Shown here piece by piece: positions 6,267 to 10,113 of a stretch of 10,113 nucleotides of DNA; positions within the stretch are counted from its first letter, which is position 1, and every line of letters starts with the position of its first letter. Made by a program: the position numbers and the translations under genes. This stretch comes from Acidobacteriaceae bacterium (GTDB lineage: Bacteria > Acidobacteriota > Terriglobia > Terriglobales > SbA1): assembly GCA_019237515.1 (NCBI GenBank), contig JAFAGX010000156.1, positions 1 to 10,113 of the forward strand. The letters are read 5' to 3'. Under the pieces are notes generated by a model, which worked only from the letters and a program-made list of their open reading frames with translations, was not told the origin of the DNA and ran no database searches.

Positions 6267-6635
6267 ATGCGATATCTCCCAGTTCTGCTCGCTTTGCTGG
6301 CAATGATCGGCTGCGGGACCGCAGGCAAAAGCAATTCAGGCGATCCCAGAGCGGTAAGCGTTTTTGTGCTGCCACCCTCAATTGCCCAGCTGTCTCCTAC
6401 GACCACGCCGGTGAACAGCGTGCCGTTTCTGTTGACCGTGAATGGCACAAATTTCGGGACCGCCGCCATCGTGTTCTGGAATGGCAGTCCGCAACACACG
6501 GTGTTTATGACGTCGAACCAGCTGGTGGCGAACATTACCTCGCAAGACCTGTTCTTCACAGGACCGGTTCGGGTTTATGTGCTCGACGGCGGGCTTACAT
6601 CGAACACCGTCGATTTTAACGTTACGGCGCAGTAG
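6267..6635 (+). CDS. Small IPT/TIG-domain lipoprotein
   Basis: The 122-residue product starts with a short type II signal (residues 1-15, MRYLPVLLALLAMIG) ending at Cys16. The -3 residue is Met, slightly unusual for a lipobox. After a linker, residues about 38-119 form one immunoglobulin-like IPT/TIG domain, with the typical pattern PVNSVPFLLTVNGTNFGT...VFWNG...TVFMTSNQLVANIT...VRVYVLDGG..SNTVDFNV. Such domains act in binding or as spacers at the cell surface; no catalytic part is attached, so the protein is little more than a lipid-anchored Ig fold. The ATG at 6267 is chosen over an in-frame ATG at 6198 because GGAGG sits 4 nt before it and the signal peptide then starts the protein. It stands alone and converges on the transporter gene at 6701. 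Confidence 0.82.
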   Translation: MRYLPVLLALLAMIGCGTAGKSNSGDPRAVSVFVLPPSIAQLSPTTTPVNSVPFLLTVNGTNFGTAAIVFWNGSPQHTVFMTSNQLVANITSQDLFFTGPVRVYVLDGGLTSNTVDFNVTAQ

Positions 6636-6657
6636 TCTCTGCCAAGCTGCGCTCGGC

Positions 6658-6680
6658 GGGCAGGGGAGGGCAACCTGCCC
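6658..6680. terminator. GC-rich hairpin between convergent genes
   Basis: GGGCAGG at 6658-6664 pairs with CCTGCCC at 6674-6680 around a 9 nt loop, in the 65 bp between the stops of the TIG lipoprotein gene and the AI-2E-like gene. Its position suits a terminator serving both strands. Neither side has a T-run, so it may instead be a transcript-end stabiliser or a copy of an intergenic repeat. GGGCAACCTG at 6668-6677 recurs at 6212-6221, in front of the lipoprotein gene. Confidence 0.3.
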
Positions 6681-6700
6681 CTACGGGGATCGTCGCGGCT

Positions 6701-7171
6701 CTAACGCGGACTCGCGTGCTCCTGCCGCGCTTTGTAGGCGTAGAGAACTGCCAGCAATGGTGGCGCAAGCAGTACTCCCCAGAATGGGATCACAATACCC
6801 AGCACGAGCGGAGCAAGAATTGACGCCCAGATCGGCACCTTCGCGGTCCGCTTTATGATGAACGGCTGCAGAACAAACCCATCAAGAGCAACAATAATTC
6901 CGTACAGCAACAGAACGTAGAGAGGGTGTTCCCAGTCGGCCCAAAAGATTGCTGCCGACAGGACCGGGCCAATCATGCCCAGGACAGGTCCGAGGTGTGG
7001 AACGAATTGCAACAACATCGCTAACACGGCCCAGAGCGGTGCGAACGGAACTTTTAAAATGTAGAGACCGATTAACCACAGCACTCCGACTACGACGGAA
7101 TCGATGATCTGCGCGATAAGCCAGTTCTTTAGAGCGCCGCCAGTGATCCGAAGATGCTGGGTTAGGTCCAT
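6701..7171 (-). CDS. AI-2E/PerM-family transporter, C-terminal half only
   Basis: The 156-residue product matches the C-terminal half of AI-2E family (PerM/UPF0118) membrane proteins. It opens at the family's middle helix (LKNWLIAQIIDSVVVGVLWL, 14-33), then has FVPHLGPVLG (56-65), the counterpart of the usual IPxxGPxLG, LDGFVLQPFII (96-106), and a last hydrophobic block (113-148). About five TM segments are expected. Full-length members have roughly 330-380 residues, so about half is missing at the N-terminus. An in-frame TGA lies 11 codons upstream of the ATG, and only 99 bp separate it from the divergent purQ, leaving no room for the rest. The ribosome site is weak (AGAG). The frame itself is intact. 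It is either a truncated remnant or a genuine half-size member; transport function is uncertain. Confidence 0.72.
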   Translation of the reverse strand: MDLTQHLRITGGALKNWLIAQIIDSVVVGVLWLIGLYILKVPFAPLWAVLAMLLQFVPHLGPVLGMIGPVLSAAIFWADWEHPLYVLLLYGIIVALDGFVLQPFIIKRTAKVPIWASILAPLVLGIVIPFWGVLLAPPLLAVLYAYKARQEHASPR

Positions 7172-7270
7172 AACATCTCTGATGCCAGTAGCTTGATTTC
7201 AGGAACCAAACCAGTGGCGGGAGCCTCGATTTTTAGCATGTTAGACTCAAAACAGGGCGAGGTTTAGCAC

Positions 7271-7966
7271 ATGAAATTTGGCGTAATCATCTTCCCTGGG
7301 TCGAACTGCGATCACGATGCTTTTTGGACGATCCAGAACGTGGCTAAGCAGCCGGTGACGTTTTTGTGGCACGAGTCGCACGATCTTGAGAACTGCGATG
7401 CCATTATCGTTCCCGGCGGATTCGCTTACGGAGATTATCTGCGAACCGGCGCGATCGCCAAATTCTCGCCGGTGATGGAATCGGTGACGAAGTTCGCGAA
7501 TTCCGGTGGGCTTGTCCTCGGGATCTGTAACGGATTTCAGATCCTTTGCGAGTCGGGGTTGCTGCCCGGCGCGTTAGTACGCAATGTCGGCTTGAAGTAC
7601 GTTTGCAAGCCGGTGCATGTACGCGTTGAGAACGCCGACACGCCGTTCACGAATACTTGCCGCCAAGGCGATGTCCTGACCATTCCAATCGGCCACATGG
7701 AAGGAAATTACTTCTGCGATGAAGAGACGTTGGCCGAGCTGCAGCGTGACGATCGAGTTGTTTTTCGGTACACGGAAGCGGATGGACGGATCTCGCCCGA
7801 AGCCAATCCCAATGGCTCATTGGATAACATCGCGGGAATCTGCAGCCCGGGACGAAATGTGCTGGGCATGATGCCGCATCCGGAACGTGCTGCCGAACCA
7901 GAACTAGGCGGGACGGATGGGCTCAAAATTTTCGAATCGCTGGTCGGCGCCATGGCCGAAAAGTGA
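7271..7966 (+). CDS. purQ: Phosphoribosylformylglycinamidine synthase, glutaminase subunit
   Basis: PurQ hydrolyses glutamine and passes ammonia to PurL, which converts FGAR to FGAM in step four of purine synthesis, as part of the cytoplasmic PurS-PurQ-PurL complex. The 231 residues form one class I glutamine amidotransferase domain with nucleophile Cys86 in LGICNGFQ and the His203/Glu205 pair in PHPER. PurQ signatures are FPGSNCDHD (8-16), [16 protein letters not shown] (48-63) and IGHMEGNY (140-147). Length is normal for the small-subunit form. The ATG has GCGAGG at 7257-7262, 8 nt upstream. Neither purL nor purS lies next to it here, so it seems to be transcribed alone or with genes of other function. 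The next + strand gene starts 114 bp downstream, after a promoter-like site. Confidence 0.96.
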   Translation: MKFGVIIFPGSNCDHDAFWTIQNVAKQPVTFLWHESHDLENCDAIIVPGGFAYGDYLRTGAIAKFSPVMESVTKFANSGGLVLGICNGFQILCESGLLPGALVRNVGLKYVCKPVHVRVENADTPFTNTCRQGDVLTIPIGHMEGNYFCDEETLAELQRDDRVVFRYTEADGRISPEANPNGSLDNIAGICSPGRNVLGMMPHPERAAEPELGGTDGLKIFESLVGAMAEK

Positions 7967-8022
7967 CCACGCGCTCGCGGTTCAAAGAAGGTTCCGAAAA
8001 CACCCAACGTAGATCGACCTGT

Positions 8023-8050
8023 TATATTAAAGCTCACCTCAATCATTGAG
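8023..8050 (+). promoter_or_regulatory. -10-like box and 13 bp palindrome before the beta-barrel gene
   Basis: TATATT at 8023-8028 resembles a -10 box (five of six), but no good -35 is seen 16-18 bp upstream. Ten bases downstream, CTCAATCATTGAG (8038-8050) is a perfect 6 bp inverted repeat about one central base, where a repressor would block transcription start or early elongation. It lies 30 bp before the ATG at 8081. Both calls rest on pattern alone. Confidence 0.35.
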
Positions 8051-8080
8051 AGACAAGCAGGAGTTTGCGTTTTCACACGA

Positions 8081-8662
8081 ATGATTAGCAGAGTTGTGCC
8101 CATAACCCGTCTGGTGGTCGCGCTCGTCTTTCTCATGCTGCTAATCCCCGTCGCTCATCTCCAGGCGCAGGAGGCTTCCCGCTTTGATATGTTCGGCGGA
8201 TTCTCCTACATGCGTTTCAATGCCCTCACCATCGGGTACCGCAATGACACGAATTTGTATGGCTGGAATTTCGATGGCACCGGCTACATCAAGCTGAGCT
8301 TTGGGATCACCGCCGATGCCAGCGGCCACTATGGCTCGCAACTGAGCAGCTATCATTTCCTGATCGGGCCGCAGTACACGTGGCGCCGCGATAAATCGAA
8401 TATCTACGTCCACGGATTATTCGGCAAAGCGCAGAACAACGTGAGCATTGCCCAGCCGACCAGAAGTGGTTTTGAGAGTGTCGGAAAATCGTTTGGCGGC
8501 GGTTTTGGCTTCGACTACCACTACAGCGACCGCTTCAGTATCCGCGTATTTCAGGTGGATTTTCTTCACAGCGACACATTCGGAAAAGGCCAGAACGATG
8601 GCCGAGTTTCAACCGGCCTGATCTACCACTTCGGCCATATCGGGCACCGCCGCAGGTTATGA
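8081..8662 (+). CDS. Outer-membrane beta-barrel-like protein
   Basis: The 193-residue product has a Sec signal peptide (basic start, hydrophobic core at about 11-25, likely cut after LQA at 27-29). The mature part alternates aromatic and glycine-rich strands (FDMFGGFSYMRFN, YGWNFDGTGYIKLSFGITADASGHYG, YHFLIGPQYTW, IYVHGLFG, FGGGFGFDYHY, FSIRVFQVDFLHS, STGLIYHFG), the pattern of small eight-strand OmpA/OmpX-like barrels. It does not end on a terminal Phe: a nine-residue basic tail (GHIGHRRRL) follows the last strand. The function of such barrels in Acidobacteriota is mostly unknown. AGGAG lies 17 nt before the ATG, too far for ideal initiation, so the start is less sure than the frame. Its stop overlaps the next start in ATGA at 8659-8662, indicating an operon with coupled translation. 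Confidence 0.82.
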   Translation: MISRVVPITRLVVALVFLMLLIPVAHLQAQEASRFDMFGGFSYMRFNALTIGYRNDTNLYGWNFDGTGYIKLSFGITADASGHYGSQLSSYHFLIGPQYTWRRDKSNIYVHGLFGKAQNNVSIAQPTRSGFESVGKSFGGGFGFDYHYSDRFSIRVFQVDFLHSDTFGKGQNDGRVSTGLIYHFGHIGHRRRL

Positions 8663-9777
8663 ACGTAAGAACGCACAGTCGGGAACACGTCGGCAACTTC
8701 GCAGCGGCTGCAGGGGCGAGGGTGGTTTTGCTCGCCGTTCTATTGCTCCTGGCCGGCCTGACCACTGCCTGCGCGCCGGGGACTCATTTGGCGTATGTGA
8801 GCCAGCCAACTACAAATGGGGTAGCGGCATATCGGATACGGAACGTCAATAACGCGTTTACCGCGATTGTGGGCTCACCTTATCTGGCTGGGAACTCGCC
8901 CGGCCCCATTGTGGTGAGTCCCTCGACCAAATTTCTGTATGTGGGCAATCGCATCGACAACACAATTTCCCTGTTCAAAATCGACGGACAAATCGGGTCC
9001 CTGACTGAGGTTTTGCCCCGCACGGCAACGGGACTGGATCCTGCCGCGATGGCCATGAATGCCAGTGGAACCCTGCTTTTTGTCGTGAATCAAATTGGCA
9101 GCAGCATCTCCGTCTATTCGGTCAACGCTGCTAACGGAGCGCTGACTCGGGTTGCGGGAACACCTGTACCGACCACCCTCAACCCAGTCACCTTAGCGGT
9201 GACGCCTTCCGGTAAATTTTTATACGTGGTGAATACGAATCTGGGAGCGGTGTTTGGATATTCGATTAGCTCCTCAGGGGCGTTGCAGTTGATTCCCGGA
9301 TCCCCATTCGCGGCCGACGTGGGAGCATTTGCGTTAGCTATCGATCCCAAAGAGAAGTTCGTTTACGTAGCGAACACAACCGCCAACACGGTTTCAATTT
9401 TCTCGATTGCCGCAACCGGGGCGTTGGCTCAGGTTGCGGGCTCACCATTTGCTACCGGAACGACTCCAATTTCCGTCGCGGTCTCGAATGGCGGACAGTA
9501 CCTCTATATTGCCAACGAGGCATCGAACAACATTACGGAATATTCAATTGACGCGACGACCGGCTTCGCGACGACCATTAGCGGATCGCCGATCAGTGCC
9601 GGCACCCAACCATTGCTTTTGTCGGTCGATCCCGACGGATTTTATCTGTACGTTGTCAGTCAAAGCTCGAAAACGATTACCTCCTACTCGATTCCGGCGA
9701 GTACGGGCGAACTGACCAGCACGGGGCAGTCCACAACTACAAGCGACACGGTGGCTGGCATTGCCGTGAGCCACTAA
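8659..9777 (+). CDS. Seven-blade beta-propeller lipoprotein (YncE/lactonase-like)
   Basis: The 372-residue product begins with a hydrophobic segment (22-34) leading to LTTAC with Cys38, a likely lipid-attachment site. From about 42 on, seven repeats of about 46 residues follow, beginning near 42, 82, 129, 177, 223, 271 and 319. Each has the form SPSGKFLYVxNxxxNTxSxYSIxxxxGxLxxVxGSPFxxG; the final VAGIAVSH would close the ring with blade one. This is the fold of YncE-like and 6-phosphogluconolactonase-like (LactB/Pgl) propellers, very common as exported proteins in Acidobacteriota. The lipid anchor makes a cytoplasmic sugar-phosphate lactonase role unlikely; binding or a structural role in the envelope is more probable. 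It shares ATGA with the beta-barrel gene upstream, so the two products are made together. Confidence 0.87.
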   Translation: MNVRTHSREHVGNFAAAAGARVVLLAVLLLLAGLTTACAPGTHLAYVSQPTTNGVAAYRIRNVNNAFTAIVGSPYLAGNSPGPIVVSPSTKFLYVGNRIDNTISLFKIDGQIGSLTEVLPRTATGLDPAAMAMNASGTLLFVVNQIGSSISVYSVNAANGALTRVAGTPVPTTLNPVTLAVTPSGKFLYVVNTNLGAVFGYSISSSGALQLIPGSPFAADVGAFALAIDPKEKFVYVANTTANTVSIFSIAATGALAQVAGSPFATGTTPISVAVSNGGQYLYIANEASNNITEYSIDATTGFATTISGSPISAGTQPLLLSVDPDGFYLYVVSQSSKTITSYSIPASTGELTSTGQSTTTSDTVAGIAVSH

Positions 9778-9819
9778 GCTCGTGATCGACTTCCGTTTCC
9801 TGAGGGGGTTTAGAGCAGA

Positions 9820-10113
9820 GTGATCAACTTTGGCATCGTCGGCTTCGGGCTTCATGCCGTGAAGCGGCTGATGCCCGGTTTCGTACTCGCAAAGAATTGC
9901 CGCGTGGTAGCGCTCTCACGCCGCAGCCCAGAGGAAGCGCGAGAGTCAGCGCGACAGTTTCAAATTCCCCTGGCATTCTCCTCGGCCGAAGAGTTGTGCC
10001 GCTGCCCCGAGGTGCAAGCAGTATTCGTAGCTACTCCGAACGCCTGTCATTTGCGCGATGTTCTGATCGCCATCGAAAGCCGAAAGCCTGTGTTGTGCGA
10101 AAAGCCGATGGGA
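9820..10113 (+). CDS. Gfo/Idh/MocA-family oxidoreductase, N-terminal part
   Basis: The frame from GTG at 9820 runs open for 98 codons to the window end. It shows an N-terminal Rossmann fold: INFGIVGFGLHAVKRLMPGF (2-21), with a shifted GxGxxA-like nucleotide loop, then CRVVALSRRSPEEARE, EVQAVFVATPNACH (AxVATPNxxH) and the family's conserved KPVLCEKPMG, in which the Lys of EKP is a known catalytic and cofactor-contacting residue. Members use NAD(P) to oxidise or reduce sugars, inositol or related polyols; the substrate cannot be judged without the C-terminal domain. GAGGGGG at 9802-9808 lies 11 nt before the GTG. The gene begins 42 bp after the propeller gene on the same strand, so it may belong to the same transcript. 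Confidence 0.9.
   Translation, partial: MINFGIVGFGLHAVKRLMPGFVLAKNCRVVALSRRSPEEARESARQFQIPLAFSSAEELCRCPEVQAVFVATPNACHLRDVLIAIESRKPVLCEKPMG

Overview
The window looks like chromosomal DNA from a Gram-negative bacterium, most likely an Acidobacteriota of the Terriglobia type. This is inferred from the mix of genes: a MiaB–DUF151 'bifunctional nuclease' pair, a stand-alone PurQ, a small outer-membrane-type beta-barrel protein, a seven-blade YncE/lactonase-like propeller lipoprotein and an IPT/TIG lipoprotein, all at moderate-to-high GC with long untranslated gaps. No rRNA, tRNA, CRISPR array, transposase or phage gene is visible.

Left part (1-2658): the last codons of an unidentified + strand gene, then a divergent pair. 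An exported metallo-beta-lactamase-fold hydrolase (- strand) and a LysR-type regulator (+ strand) are separated by about 119 bp when the better GTG start of the regulator is used. A T-N11-A dyad lies just in front of the regulator. A 278 bp gap follows, holding an 8 bp inverted repeat and, at its end, a plausible promoter for the next gene.

Centre (2659-5924): a three-TM membrane protein with a C-terminal ankyrin domain (+), convergent with a three-gene - strand cluster transcribed in the order miaB, DUF151/BFN nuclease-family gene, small conserved-looking hypothetical gene. The gap between the last two holds 7-nt tandem repeats that fold into a hairpin. The 342 bp gap upstream of miaB holds a strong imperfect hairpin and a smaller T-tailed one.

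Right part (6267-10113): a small IPT/TIG lipoprotein (+) converges on a half-length AI-2E/PerM-type transporter gene (-). Next come purQ (+) and a probable + strand operon: a beta-barrel protein whose stop overlaps the start of the propeller lipoprotein (ATGA), then, 42 bp on, a GTG-started Gfo/Idh/MocA oxidoreductase cut by the window end.

The genes serve separate roles: tRNA modification, purine synthesis, envelope proteins and a regulated exported hydrolase. I see no clear novel multi-gene system. The best leads are the heptad repeat/hairpin, the structured region before miaB, the half-size transporter and the ankyrin domain predicted to face the periplasm.
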